Of a stretch of DNA of 64,000 nt, positions 26,294 to 34,574 are shown piece by piece (position 1 is the first letter of the stretch; every line of letters starts with the position of its first letter). This DNA comes from Dactylosporangium siamense. GTDB taxonomy: Bacteria; Actinomycetota; Actinomycetes; Mycobacteriales; Micromonosporaceae. Made by a program: the position numbers and the translations under genes. Below the pieces are notes generated by a model. The model saw only the letters and a program-made list of their open reading frames with translations. It ran no database searches and was not told the origin of the DNA. The stretch spans positions 115,564 to 179,563 of the forward strand of contig NZ_BONQ01000071.1 of the NCBI RefSeq assembly GCF_016862795.1. The letters run 5' to 3'.

Positions 26294-27265
26294 ATGGTCG
26301 TTGTTGCGCAGCGTTACGGCGAGGGACACCGGGTCCTGCTCACCGGTGGGGCCGGATTCGTCGGGTCTCACCTCGCCGATGCCCTGATCGCCCGCGGTGC
26401 GCAGGTTGTCGTGGTCGACAACTTCGTCACGGGCAGTAAGGACAACGTCGCGCACCTGGTCGATCATCCGCGATTCACGTTGGTCGAGGCCGACGTCAGC
26501 GAGCCACTGCCGACCGTCGAAGCCCTCGCCGCCAGGTTCGACGCGATCCTGCACTTCGCGTCGCCGGCCAGCCCGACCGACTTCGAGCTGCTGCCCGTCG
26601 AGATCCTCCGGGTCGGTTCGCTCGCCACCCTCCAGCTGCTGGAGCGGGCCGCCGCCGACGGTGCCCGGTTCGTGATGGCGTCCACCTCCGAGGCGTATGG
26701 CGATCCGCTGGTGCACCCGCAGCCGGAGAGCTACTGGGGCAACGTCAACCCGATCGGCATCCGCAGCGTCTATGACGAGGCGAAGCGCTTCTCCGAGGCG
26801 GCCACCATGGGCTACCACCGGGGCCGCGGCACCGACGTCGGCATCGTGCGGATCTTCAACACGTATGGGGAGCGCATGCGCCCCGACGACGGCCGCGCCA
26901 TCCCCACGTTCATCTCGCAGGCGCTGCGCGGCGAGCCGATCACCGTGCACGGCACCGGCACCCAGACCAGGTCCATCTGCCACGTGTCCGACCTCGTCCG
27001 TGGCATCCTGCTGCTGCTCGACTCCGGCGAGACCGGCCCGATCAACTGCGGCACCGAACACGAGATGACCATGCTCGAGCTCGCCGACACGATCGTGCGG
27101 CTATCCGACAGCACCTCGACGGTGTCGCTGCGGCCCCGCACCGCCGATGATCCCGAGCGCCGCCGCCCCGATCTCGGCAAGGCCCGTGAGCTGCTCGGAT
27201 ATGAGCCGACCGTCGGCCCCGAGGAAGGACTGCGCCGGACCGTGGACTACTTCCGCTCCCGGTGA
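26294..27265 (+). CDS. UDP-glucuronate decarboxylase-like NAD-dependent epimerase/dehydratase
   Basis: 323-residue extended short-chain dehydrogenase. NAD-binding GGAGFVGSHL (about 18-27), the catalytic region ASTSEAYGDP (about 130-139) with HPQPESYWGNVNPIG, and the active-site Y-x-x-x-K in VYDEAKRFSEA. The STSE-YGDP and YDEAKR pattern is characteristic of UXS enzymes, which convert UDP-glucuronate to UDP-xylose; a UDP-apiose or epimerase activity is the alternative. The size fits a soluble cytosolic UXS. The product would be a donor sugar for wall or exopolysaccharide, in line with the LCP ligase genes that follow. Confidence 0.8.
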   Translation: MVVVAQRYGEGHRVLLTGGAGFVGSHLADALIARGAQVVVVDNFVTGSKDNVAHLVDHPRFTLVEADVSEPLPTVEALAARFDAILHFASPASPTDFELLPVEILRVGSLATLQLLERAAADGARFVMASTSEAYGDPLVHPQPESYWGNVNPIGIRSVYDEAKRFSEAATMGYHRGRGTDVGIVRIFNTYGERMRPDDGRAIPTFISQALRGEPITVHGTGTQTRSICHVSDLVRGILLLLDSGETGPINCGTEHEMTMLELADTIVRLSDSTSTVSLRPRTADDPERRRPDLGKARELLGYEPTVGPEEGLRRTVDYFRSR

Positions 27266-27323
27266 ATCTCCCGGCTTCGTGCCGCGCCCGTCCGAGTTGC
27301 GTGGCGTAGAGGCCGGCGGTTCG

Positions 27324-27329
27324 TATCGT
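27324..27329 (+). promoter_or_regulatory. -10 box TATCGT for the first LCP gene
   Basis: TATCGT, 7 nt before the ATG at 27337; it decides for that ATG over the GTG at 27328. Confidence 0.45.
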
Positions 27330-27336
27330 GGGTTTC

Positions 27337-28602
27337 ATGTCCACCACGCCTGCCTCCAACGGCTCGTCGGGTCGCGCCTCGGTGCCCAACGCCCTCCCGC
27401 CCAGCGCGGGAGCTCGTGCGCGCGTTTCCGGCGCCTCCACTCCGACCAGCCCGGCGACGCCAGGCGTCTACGGCTCCGCCCGTCCCGCGGCCGCCTCCGG
27501 CGGTGGTGGCGGCGGTGTCGTGCCCCCGCGACGCCCCGGCGGCAACGAGTACCCCGGCCGCAAGAAGATCCGTCCCCGCTGGGGCCGGATCGCCCTCGTC
27601 GCCGGCGCCGCGATCGTCGTGCTCGCGCTCCTCGCCGGCGTCGGCGCCTACAGCTACTACCGCTACGTCGACGCGGGCCTGCAGCGCGACGACCCGTTCT
27701 CGCAGATCACCGACGGCCGGCCGGCGAAGGTCGCCGACGGCGCGCTCAACATGCTGCTGCTCGGCAGTGACTCCCGTGACCCCGACAACAAGGGCAAGCC
27801 GGGCGAATGGCGCACCGACACCATGATCATGCTGCACATCCCCTCCAGCCACGACAAGGCGTACCTGGTCTCCATGCCCCGCGACCTGTACGTGTACATC
27901 CCCAAGAGCAAGACGACGCCGTACGGCGACACCAAGGCCAAGCTCAACGCGTCCTTCTCGTGGGGTGGCACGCCGCTGACCGTGCAGACGATCGAGAAGT
28001 ACAGCAACGTCCGCATGGACCACGTGCTGCTCATCGACTTCGGCGGCTTCAAGCAGGTCATCGACGCCCTCGGCGGCATCGACATGAACATCGAGCAGGA
28101 CATCACCTCCATCCACCCGCCGAAGCGCAAGTTCAAGAAGGGCATGAACCACCTCAACGGTGACGAGGCCCTGGACTACGCCCGGCAGCGGTACCAGTTC
28201 CCCGACGGCGACTTCGCCCGGATGCGTCACCAGCAGCAGATGATGAAGGCGATCCTCGACAAGGCCGTCAGCTCCGGCACGGTGAGCAGCCCGACGAAGC
28301 TCAACGCGTTCCTGAAGGCGATCACCAAGGCGATGACGGTCGACAAGGACTTCTCGCTCGCCGACATGGCGCTGCAGTTCCGCAGCCTGCGCAGCGACGA
28401 CCTGACGTTCCTCGTCAGCCCGCACGACGGCAGCAAGAAGATCAACGGTGAGGACGTCGTCGTGCCGAACGAGGAGAAGGCCAACGCGCTGTACACCGCG
28501 ATGCGCACCGACAAGATGGCGGACTGGGCCGCGACCAACGCGCCCAAGCCGGCGGCGAGCGGGTCGTCGCAGCCGTCGACGAAGGCCAGCACCAAGAAGT
28601 GA
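27337..28602 (+). CDS. LytR-CpsA-Psr (LCP) family glycopolymer ligase
   Basis: 421 residues. A low-complexity cytosolic tail (1-70), one membrane helix (about 84-107) and an extracytoplasmic LCP domain. Typical motifs: LLLGSDSRD, GEWRTDTMIMLHI, LVSMPRDLYVYIP, GGIDMNIEQDI and DYARQRYQFPDGDFARMRHQQ. The Arg and Asp residues of these motifs bind the polyprenyl pyrophosphate. LCP enzymes move glycopolymers from the lipid carrier to peptidoglycan (arabinogalactan or teichoic-type polymers). A second LCP gene follows, a common paralogue pair in actinobacteria. The Ser/Thr/Lys-rich tail at the C-terminus is unstructured. Confidence 0.92.
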   Translation: MSTTPASNGSSGRASVPNALPPSAGARARVSGASTPTSPATPGVYGSARPAAASGGGGGGVVPPRRPGGNEYPGRKKIRPRWGRIALVAGAAIVVLALLAGVGAYSYYRYVDAGLQRDDPFSQITDGRPAKVADGALNMLLLGSDSRDPDNKGKPGEWRTDTMIMLHIPSSHDKAYLVSMPRDLYVYIPKSKTTPYGDTKAKLNASFSWGGTPLTVQTIEKYSNVRMDHVLLIDFGGFKQVIDALGGIDMNIEQDITSIHPPKRKFKKGMNHLNGDEALDYARQRYQFPDGDFARMRHQQQMMKAILDKAVSSGTVSSPTKLNAFLKAITKAMTVDKDFSLADMALQFRSLRSDDLTFLVSPHDGSKKINGEDVVVPNEEKANALYTAMRTDKMADWAATNAPKPAASGSSQPSTKASTKK

Positions 28603-28605
28603 TAA

Positions 28606-28680
28606 TTCCGGCATCCCGGGCATGTCTCCCTACCTGTGGGGTTGCATGCCCGGGCTGTCGTATAGATCTCATTGCCGGAA
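28606..28680. terminator. Nested inverted repeats between the two LCP genes
   Basis: Inner stem CCCGGGCATG (28615-28624) with CATGCCCGGG (28645-28654), loop 20 nt; outer arms TTCCGGCA (28606-28613) and TGCCGGAA (28673-28680). The inner hairpin starts 12 nt after the stop and is a good terminator; the outer arm reaches into the -35 of the next promoter. Confidence 0.6.
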
Positions 28681-28701
28681 CTGCCGCTGACCGGGTAGAA
28701 A
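28672..28701 (+). promoter_or_regulatory. Sigma-70-type promoter for the second LCP gene
   Basis: TTGCCG (28672-28677) and TAGAAA (28696-28701) with an 18-nt spacer. This gene therefore has a leader of about 110 nt, unlike its leaderless-looking neighbours. The -35 overlaps the outer arm of the preceding inverted repeat. Confidence 0.4.
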
Positions 28702-28821
28702 ACGCCTGATTGGTGGCATCTCCTCGGATCTTGTGCAGTGACGATGGTCGGCACGATCCCCGCCGCGAACGTAGACTCGGATAAATTCCCGCCGGAGTGC
28801 GGGCGCGCAGTCGGGGGCGAC

Positions 28822-30309
28822 ATGCAGCAGGACCAGGACCCGCCGGTGGATCAGCCGGCGGACAGCCCTGAGGACGTGTTACCGGCGCCGGTCGAGTCCT
28901 CCACATCGACCGAGGTGAGCGCGGACAAATCCACCGCGTCGGATATTTCAGACTCGTCCCCGGCGGTCGCGGAATCTTCGTCCCCGGTGGTCGCGGAGTC
29001 TTCGTCCCCGGCTGTCTCGGAGTCTGAGGCTGCCGCCGTTCCTGCTGCCTCGGCGCCCGAGCCTGCCGACGATCTCCCGGCGGCGGAGTCTGAGCCTGCC
29101 GACGCTCCTGCGGCGGCGGAGTCCGAGGCTGCCGACGCTCCTGCTGTCCCGGAGCCCGAGGCTGTTGCCGCCGCGGGCCCGGCCGGCCCGCGCGTGCTCA
29201 CCCTGCGACGGAGCAAGAAGTCCCGCGCCGCCCTCCCGGGCCGCGACCCCATCTGGGCCAAGCTCCTCGTGGTCGTCGGCGCGTTCCTCCTCATCGCCTC
29301 CGCCACGATCGTCACCGGCTCGCAGGTCCTCGCCAACCGATACCGCGACAGCGTCCGCCAGGAGAACCTCCTCGGCAACAACGCCCGCGTCAGCACCGAG
29401 GACAAGACGGAAGAGCGCCGCAGCTCCATCAGCGGCCCGCTCAACTTCCTGCTCATCGGCTCCGACCTGCGCGCCAACGACCCCGAAGACGGTCAGCGCT
29501 CGGACTCGATCATCATCGTGCACATCCCCGTGGGCCTGGACCGGGCATACCTGCTGTCCATTCCCCGCGACCTGCGGGTCAAGATCCCCGCGTTCGAGCC
29601 CACCGAGTTCCGCGGCTCCAGCCACGAGAAGATCAACGGCGCGTTCCAGCACGGCGGTGGCGGCGCCGGCGGCGTCCAGCTCCTCGCCGAGACCCTGACC
29701 GAGTTGATCGGCATCCGCTTCGACGGGGCCGCCATCGTCAACTTCGACGGCTTCAAGGCCGCGGTCGACCTCCTCGGCGGCGTCGACATGTGCATCGACC
29801 AGAAGGTCACGTCGATCCACGTCGGCTTCGACGACAAGGGCAACTACCTCTCACCCGACCGCGGTGGCCACCCGGCCGTGTACGAGCCCGGCTGCCAGCA
29901 CCTCGAGTCATGGCAGGCGCTCGACCTCGTCCGGCAGCGCAAGAGCCTGGCCAACGGCGACTACGACCGGCAGAGGAACCAGCAGAAGTTCATCCGCGCC
30001 ATCCTCACCAAGGCGCAGCAGCAGAACCTGACCACCAACCCGATCGCGCTCGACCGGCTCATCCGGGCTCTCGGCGGCGCGCTCACCGTCGACACCAACG
30101 GCGTGGCCCTCGAAGAGCTGATGTTCGGCCTGCGCAACGTGCGTCCCAGCAGCCTGCTCGGCCTGACCGTGCCGTCCGAGCCGCAGGACATCGGCGGCAT
30201 CTCCTACGTGGTCGGTCTCGAAGACGCGCAGGCGCTCTACAGCGCGATCCGTGGCGACACGCTCGACGCGTGGGCGGTGGAGAACCCCACCTGGGTCAAC
30301 CCGATCTGA
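28822..30309 (+). CDS. Second LytR-CpsA-Psr (LCP) family ligase
   Basis: 495 residues. The acidic Ala/Glu/Pro/Ser-rich cytosolic tail (about 1-130) has short repeats (SSPVVAESSSPAVSESEA). It is followed by a membrane helix (about 148-172) and the LCP domain: FLLIGSDLRAND, QRSDSIIIVHIPVG, LLSIPRDLRVKIP, GGVDMCIDQ and DLVRQRKSLANGDYDRQRNQQ. The function is as for the first LCP protein, probably with a different glycopolymer preference. ATG 28822 is chosen because GGGGGC lies 5 nt upstream and the acidic tail begins there; an upstream in-frame start at 28738 is possible. Confidence 0.9.
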   Translation: MQQDQDPPVDQPADSPEDVLPAPVESSTSTEVSADKSTASDISDSSPAVAESSSPVVAESSSPAVSESEAAAVPAASAPEPADDLPAAESEPADAPAAAESEAADAPAVPEPEAVAAAGPAGPRVLTLRRSKKSRAALPGRDPIWAKLLVVVGAFLLIASATIVTGSQVLANRYRDSVRQENLLGNNARVSTEDKTEERRSSISGPLNFLLIGSDLRANDPEDGQRSDSIIIVHIPVGLDRAYLLSIPRDLRVKIPAFEPTEFRGSSHEKINGAFQHGGGGAGGVQLLAETLTELIGIRFDGAAIVNFDGFKAAVDLLGGVDMCIDQKVTSIHVGFDDKGNYLSPDRGGHPAVYEPGCQHLESWQALDLVRQRKSLANGDYDRQRNQQKFIRAILTKAQQQNLTTNPIALDRLIRALGGALTVDTNGVALEELMFGLRNVRPSSLLGLTVPSEPQDIGGISYVVGLEDAQALYSAIRGDTLDAWAVENPTWVNPI

Positions 30310-30317
30310 GCCTCTTA

Positions 30318-30323
30318 TAGGCT
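30318..30323 (+). promoter_or_regulatory. -10 box TAGGCT for the rhodanese gene
   Basis: TAGGCT, 6 nt before the GTG at 30330, directly after the second LCP stop. Confidence 0.45.
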
Positions 30324-30329
30324 GGTGGG

Positions 30330-30668
30330 GTGTTCAGGGGATCCGCTGTGCCGACCGTCACGGTCAACGACGTAGCCGACGACGCCTACCTTCTCGACGT
30401 CCGCGAGGACGACGAATGGGCCGCGGGCCACGCACCCGGCGCCAACCACGTGCCCATGATGCAGATCCCGGCCCGGATCGACGAGATCCCGACCGACCGC
30501 GACGTCGTCGTCATCTGCCGCGTCGGCGGCCGGTCCGCGCAGGTCGTCGCCTACCTGCAGCAGGGCGGGCTCACCCGCACCATCAACCTCGACGGCGGCA
30601 TGTCGGACTGGGCGGCCGCCGGGCGGCCCATGGTGAGCGAGGACGGCGGTGCTCCGAGGGTCGCCTGA
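30330..30668 (+). CDS. Single-domain rhodanese
   Basis: 112-residue cytosolic sulfurtransferase domain: LLDVREDDEWAAGHAPGA (about 21-38) and the active-site loop VICRVGGRSAQVV with the persulfide Cys. It ends NLDGGMSDWAAAGRPM, the usual rhodanese C-terminus. It carries sulfane sulfur from thiosulfate or persulfides; the acceptor is unknown. It overlaps the next gene by 20 nt, so they are probably cotranscribed. Confidence 0.88.
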   Translation: MFRGSAVPTVTVNDVADDAYLLDVREDDEWAAGHAPGANHVPMMQIPARIDEIPTDRDVVVICRVGGRSAQVVAYLQQGGLTRTINLDGGMSDWAAAGRPMVSEDGGAPRVA

Positions 30669-31488
30669 GCGGCCCTGGGTGTTCGCGCACAGGGGCTCGT
30701 CGTATCGACACGCCGAGCACACCCTCGACGCCTACCTCCTCGCCATCGAGGAAGGCGCCGACGGCCTTGAGTGCGACGTCCGGCTGACCCGCGACGGCCA
30801 CCTCGTCTGCCTGCACGACTCCCGCATCGACCGCACCAGCGACGGCCGGGGCCGGGTCAGCGTGCAGACCCTCGCCGACCTCGACCGCTTCGACTTCGGC
30901 TCCTGGCGCACCGACCTGCCCGAGTCACCCGACGAGCTGATCACCAGCCGGAAGCTCGCCGACGACCGCTGGCGCGGCCGGGTCCTCACCCTGGACCGGC
31001 TCCTCGGCCTCGCCGTCGACGCCGGCCGCCCGATGCGGCTGCTCATCGAGACCAAGCACCCCACCCGCTACGGTGCCGCCGTCGAGACCGCGCTGCTGAG
31101 CCTGCTGCGCCGGTACGGACTCGACCGCCCCCGCGAGGACCAGCCCGTCCACGTCACGATGATGTCGTTCTCCGCCACCGCCGTGCGCCGGGTCCGCCAG
31201 CTCGCACCGGCCCTCCCGACCGTGATGCTCATCGACATCTGGTCCGTGCCCAGCCGGATCGGCTGGCTCCCGCCCGGCAGCAGCATCGGCGGGCCCGGGG
31301 TGTCCCTCCTGCGCGCCTCCCCGGAACTCGTCGAACGCCTCCACCGCAGGGGATTTCCCGTGTACGTGTGGACCGTCAACGAACCCGACGAAATCGACCT
31401 GGTAGTGAAACTGAAGGTCAACGGCATCATCTCCGACCGGCCCGCGTTCGTCATCGAACGGCTCAGGGAGCTGGGCCTGCGAGACTGA
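30649..31488 (+). CDS. Glycerophosphodiester phosphodiesterase
   Basis: 279-residue GDPD TIM-barrel. Metal and catalytic residues: HRG in VFAHRGSS (about 11-18), EH in RHAEHTLDAY, ECDVRLTRDGHLVCLHD with the second His. It hydrolyses glycerophosphodiesters to glycerol-3-phosphate and an alcohol, recycling phospholipid head groups or wall teichoic-type polymers. No signal peptide is seen, so it acts in the cytosol. GTG 30649 lies in the end of the rhodanese gene; GTG 30679 would cut off part of the first strand and is less likely. Confidence 0.9.
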   Translation: MLRGSPERPWVFAHRGSSYRHAEHTLDAYLLAIEEGADGLECDVRLTRDGHLVCLHDSRIDRTSDGRGRVSVQTLADLDRFDFGSWRTDLPESPDELITSRKLADDRWRGRVLTLDRLLGLAVDAGRPMRLLIETKHPTRYGAAVETALLSLLRRYGLDRPREDQPVHVTMMSFSATAVRRVRQLAPALPTVMLIDIWSVPSRIGWLPPGSSIGGPGVSLLRASPELVERLHRRGFPVYVWTVNEPDEIDLVVKLKVNGIISDRPAFVIERLRELGLRD

Positions 31489-31616
31489 CCATCGTCTTGC
31501 TATCGGGTTGCTACCACGGAATCCGTCGTCGCACCTGGCCGCCCCGCTGGAATCCCACGTCGACAAGTTTTGTCAATAGCCTTTCAAAGCGAAGCGCGGG
31601 GAGGCAGACTCGCACC

Positions 31617-33107
31617 ATGGTCGATGCTCGCCGTCCGGTCGACGCCGCCGCCGTGTTCGGTGGGCTGGCCGAGATCGCCGAGCAACTCGCGACCGGTGCC
31701 GGCGGCCTGCACGCCCTGCAGCGCACCGTCGACGTCACCGTCGAGGCGACCGCGGCCGCCGGTGCCGCCTTCATCGAATACGGTCAGGACAGCGGCCGGG
31801 TCGTCGCGGCCACCGCCGCGCTCGACTGGTCCCTCGGCCGGCCCGTCGACCTGATCCATCCGACGCTGCGGGGGCTGCTGCAGTACGGCTCCAGGGTCCG
31901 TGAAATCCCCGTCAGTCTTCTCGGCACGGTCGGCGGCGAGCACCTGCGCGGCCGCGGCCTGGCCCGCTTCGTCGCCGCGGAGGTCAACGCCGGCAAGACC
32001 GCCGTCGGTGTCCTCGTCGGCGGTTACCACGACGCCGAAGGCACCGCCGGTCCCGACGAGCGCGCCGCCCTCGGGTTCCTCGCCGGACTGGTCGGCCTCC
32101 AGTACACCCTGGGCCGTGGCCTGCCGATCCACGTCGACGCCCCCTCGGTCGACCCCGTGGCGGAGCCGTTCGCACTGCTCGACGCCGAGCACGTCGTGCG
32201 CACCTGGAACCCGGCCGCGGCCCTGCTCACCGCCCGCTCGCCCGAGTCCGCGATCGGGGAGCCGTGGCCGTTTCCGCTGCCCACCGGCGCCGAAACGGTC
32301 GAACACCAGATGGCCTGTGGCACCTGGATCGAGATCCGAGCCGCCACCGTGCCCGGCGGCACCGACATCAGCGTGTCGTTCCGCTCCCGCGCCGACCAGA
32401 CCTCCGACGGGCGCGACCTGTTCATCGCCCTCACCGGCCACGAACTGCGGACCCCGATCACGGTCATCCGGGGGTACGCCGACACGCTCGTCGAGCACTG
32501 GGACTCCCTCGACGACGGCTCCCGGCGCGAGGCGATCTACGTCGTCGGCCAGCGCGCCCGCGAGCTCAGCCGGCTGGTCGACCGCCTCCTCAACGCGGTC
32601 GGCGACGACGGCACCCCCGGCGACGCGTCGGCGCTGCTGCCGTTCGACCTGGTGGACACCCTCACGGCCGCACTCGACGACCTGAGTCCCGAGCAGCGCC
32701 GCACCCTGACCGTCGCGCTGCCGCAGACCCTTCCGAAGGCCCTCGGCGAACGCGCCACCCTCGCTACCATCCTTGCGGAATTTGTTACGAATGCGGGTAA
32801 ATACTCCCTGAACTGGGTAGAAGCTGTGCTGACCGCGGGTGCGGACGCGCAAACCGTCTGGTTCAGGGTTGCCGACCGGGGCATCGGCATCCGCCCGGAG
32901 CACGTCGAGCGGGCGTTCGAGCGCTTCTGGCAACTCGAGACCGGGGACCAGCGAACCCGCGGCGGCGTCGGACTGGGACTCTATCTCGTGCGTAGGATCG
33001 TTGAGCGTCAACATGGATGGGTATCGTTGCGTCCACGCCAAGGAGGCGGGACCGTCGCGGAGGTGCGGCTGCCCCGCGCCGACGCAGATGCCCATGGGGA
33101 GGCTTGA
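31617..33107 (+). CDS. Soluble GAF/PAS-type sensor histidine kinase
   Basis: 496 residues, no membrane helix. An N-terminal GAF-like region (about 8-170), a PAS-like part (about 178-245, FALLDAEHVVRTWNPAAALLTARSP), HisKA with His275 in LTGHELRTPITVIRGY, and HATPase with EFVTNAGKYS, DRGIGI and GGVGLGLYLVRRI. It should autophosphorylate in answer to an intracellular cue. No response regulator gene is adjacent; instead an RsbW-like ATPase follows 4 nt later, so the pair may feed a sigma-factor switch. GGGGAGG lies 12 nt before ATG 31617. Confidence 0.85.
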   Translation: MVDARRPVDAAAVFGGLAEIAEQLATGAGGLHALQRTVDVTVEATAAAGAAFIEYGQDSGRVVAATAALDWSLGRPVDLIHPTLRGLLQYGSRVREIPVSLLGTVGGEHLRGRGLARFVAAEVNAGKTAVGVLVGGYHDAEGTAGPDERAALGFLAGLVGLQYTLGRGLPIHVDAPSVDPVAEPFALLDAEHVVRTWNPAAALLTARSPESAIGEPWPFPLPTGAETVEHQMACGTWIEIRAATVPGGTDISVSFRSRADQTSDGRDLFIALTGHELRTPITVIRGYADTLVEHWDSLDDGSRREAIYVVGQRARELSRLVDRLLNAVGDDGTPGDASALLPFDLVDTLTAALDDLSPEQRRTLTVALPQTLPKALGERATLATILAEFVTNAGKYSLNWVEAVLTAGADAQTVWFRVADRGIGIRPEHVERAFERFWQLETGDQRTRGGVGLGLYLVRRIVERQHGWVSLRPRQGGGTVAEVRLPRADADAHGEA

Positions 33108-33111
33108 GAGG

Positions 33112-33510
33112 GTGTCCACAACCGTCGCGGAACGCGCCTGGTGCGTCGTCGTCCCGCATCACGCTCGCGGCGCGCACGTCGCCCGCCACCGCCTTGCCCA
33201 CGAACTCGACGCCCTGCTCACCGAGGACCGCCTCGACGACGCCGTCGCCATCGCCGCCGAACTGGTCGGCAACGCCGTCCGCCACGCGGCCCCCCTCCCC
33301 GGCGACGTCATCCGCGTGGCCTGGCGCCTGCTCGACGACGACACCCTGGAGATCCGGGTCACCGACGGCGGCTCGGCGGCCGGTCCCGAGCTGCGGGTCG
33401 CCGCTCCGGACGCGATCGACGGCCGCGGCCTGACCATCGTCGCCGCGCTGGCAACCGGCTGGGGCGTCGAACGCGACGGCCTCGGCCAGTGCGTCTGGGC
33501 CACCCTCTGA
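33112..33510 (+). CDS. RsbW-like ATP-binding protein (anti-sigma/serine kinase family)
   Basis: 132 residues consisting of one HATPase_c_2 domain: N-box AAELVGNAVRHA (about 43-54), G1 VTDGGSAAG and G2 DGRGLTIVAALATGWGVE. Such proteins are anti-sigma factors or kinases for anti-anti-sigma proteins. No sigma factor or STAS partner is adjacent. GTG 33112 has a near-ideal GGGGAGG nine bases upstream; earlier in-frame ATGs lie before that site. It is 4 nt downstream of the histidine kinase gene, which suggests one operon. Confidence 0.82.
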   Translation: MSTTVAERAWCVVVPHHARGAHVARHRLAHELDALLTEDRLDDAVAIAAELVGNAVRHAAPLPGDVIRVAWRLLDDDTLEIRVTDGGSAAGPELRVAAPDAIDGRGLTIVAALATGWGVERDGLGQCVWATL

Positions 33511-33576
33511 TCCGGTTCCACCTCCACTGTCCCGCGCCCCTCTCGCTGCTGCCGAGCGTCCGCGCGTCCGGGGGAT

Positions 33577-33596
33577 ATTTCTGACTTGTCGGAAAT
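33577..33596. promoter_or_regulatory. Near-perfect dyad ATTTCTGAC-TT-GTCGGAAAT
   Basis: 9-bp arms with one mismatch around a TT centre, about 85 bp upstream of the DUF5926 start and 70 bp after the RsbW-like stop. Its low GC against the surroundings suggests an operator; a weak terminator is the alternative. Confidence 0.4.
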
Positions 33597-33665
33597 GGGG
33601 TGCGCGCTGGGGTGAGTGACGCGCCCAGGGTGGTGGGTGTTCGCCCGCGGCGCGATGGGACCGCC

Positions 33666-33671
33666 TAGGCT
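33666..33671 (+). promoter_or_regulatory. -10 box TAGGCT for the DUF5926 gene
   Basis: TAGGCT, 8 nt before the GTG at 33680. Confidence 0.45.
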
Positions 33672-33679
33672 GGGTCGCC

Positions 33680-34567
33680 GTGAGCAAGCGAGCGAAAACC
33701 CCCCGTGGCCGGTCCGCCGACGGCGAGAAGCGCCAGAAGATCCGCGACGTCTACGTGGGCCGCCCGTTCGAAGGGCTGGCCGACGAGCCGGAATGGATCG
33801 CGCTGCGTGAACTGGTGCCGGCCGCCTCGGCACCCTTGAAGCTGGCCCCGGATCTGGTCGAGCGATACGGCGACCGCCCGGTGATCCTCGCGACGGTCCT
33901 GCCGATGGCGTGGCCGGCGATGACGAAGCCCGACGGTCGGGTGTTCATCGGGTTGCAGCGGCACGTGCAGTCCGGTGACGTCTCCCGTGACCTCGCGGTG
34001 GCGCTGCAGTGTGCGCTGGACACGCCGACGGGACAGACCGTCAACATCCCGGCGCTGCCCGGGGTGGGGCCGCGGCTGCAGGACGTGATCGTCAACGCGC
34101 CGCTGGACATCACGGTGCACACGGGATTTGAGTTCTGGCTCGAGGACAACGCGACCGACGACCCCAACGTGCGGGCGTCGCTGGAGCGAGCCAACGCCAG
34201 CATCTTCCCGACGGTGCGGCTGTCGGCGGCGCCGGCGACGTACTGGTGCCGCGTCACCGACCGGTCCCACGTCCGTCTGGTGCTCGGCGACGACGAGGAC
34301 CGGGCGCTGGACGCGTTGTCGCGGCTGTCGGCGGGTGGCGGGCTGCTGCTGGGCGACAACACGAAGTTCGCCGGCATGTTCCGTGCGCACGGCCTGCTCG
34401 CTCCGGTCTGGGACCTGCCGTTCGACGTCGAAGCGGAGGAGTGGGACGCTCCGGTCGCCGAGTTCACGAAGCGCTACGCGGAGGCGCTCGCCGTCAACGA
34501 GCCCCTGACCGCCGCCGAGCGCCGCAGCAAGCAGGGTCTGCTCGGCCGGCTGCAGCCCCTGCGCTAG
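33680..34567 (+). CDS. DUF5926-family protein
   Basis: 295-residue soluble protein typical of actinobacteria. It starts with a basic tail (SKRAKTPRGRSADGEKRQK) and continues VYVGRPFEGLADEPEWIALRELVPAASAPL, the recognisable family core, with a C-terminal ERRSKQGLLGRLQPLR. No catalytic motif is apparent. Some databases tie it loosely to SecA/topoisomerase names by automatic transfer; I do not support those. It converges with the arginine deiminase gene, leaving 7 bp. Confidence 0.7.
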   Translation: MSKRAKTPRGRSADGEKRQKIRDVYVGRPFEGLADEPEWIALRELVPAASAPLKLAPDLVERYGDRPVILATVLPMAWPAMTKPDGRVFIGLQRHVQSGDVSRDLAVALQCALDTPTGQTVNIPALPGVGPRLQDVIVNAPLDITVHTGFEFWLEDNATDDPNVRASLERANASIFPTVRLSAAPATYWCRVTDRSHVRLVLGDDEDRALDALSRLSAGGGLLLGDNTKFAGMFRAHGLLAPVWDLPFDVEAEEWDAPVAEFTKRYAEALAVNEPLTAAERRSKQGLLGRLQPLR

Positions 34568-34574
34568 GAAAGCC

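Noticed and set aside
24392..27061. Minus-strand open frame of 889 codons
   Set aside because: Antisense to the ActP-like symporter and UXS genes; no domain and random-looking composition.
28606..28735. Riboswitch before the second LCP gene
   Set aside because: The GC-rich stems resemble the c-di-AMP switch only in density. I could not match its conserved core; a terminator plus promoter explains the region.
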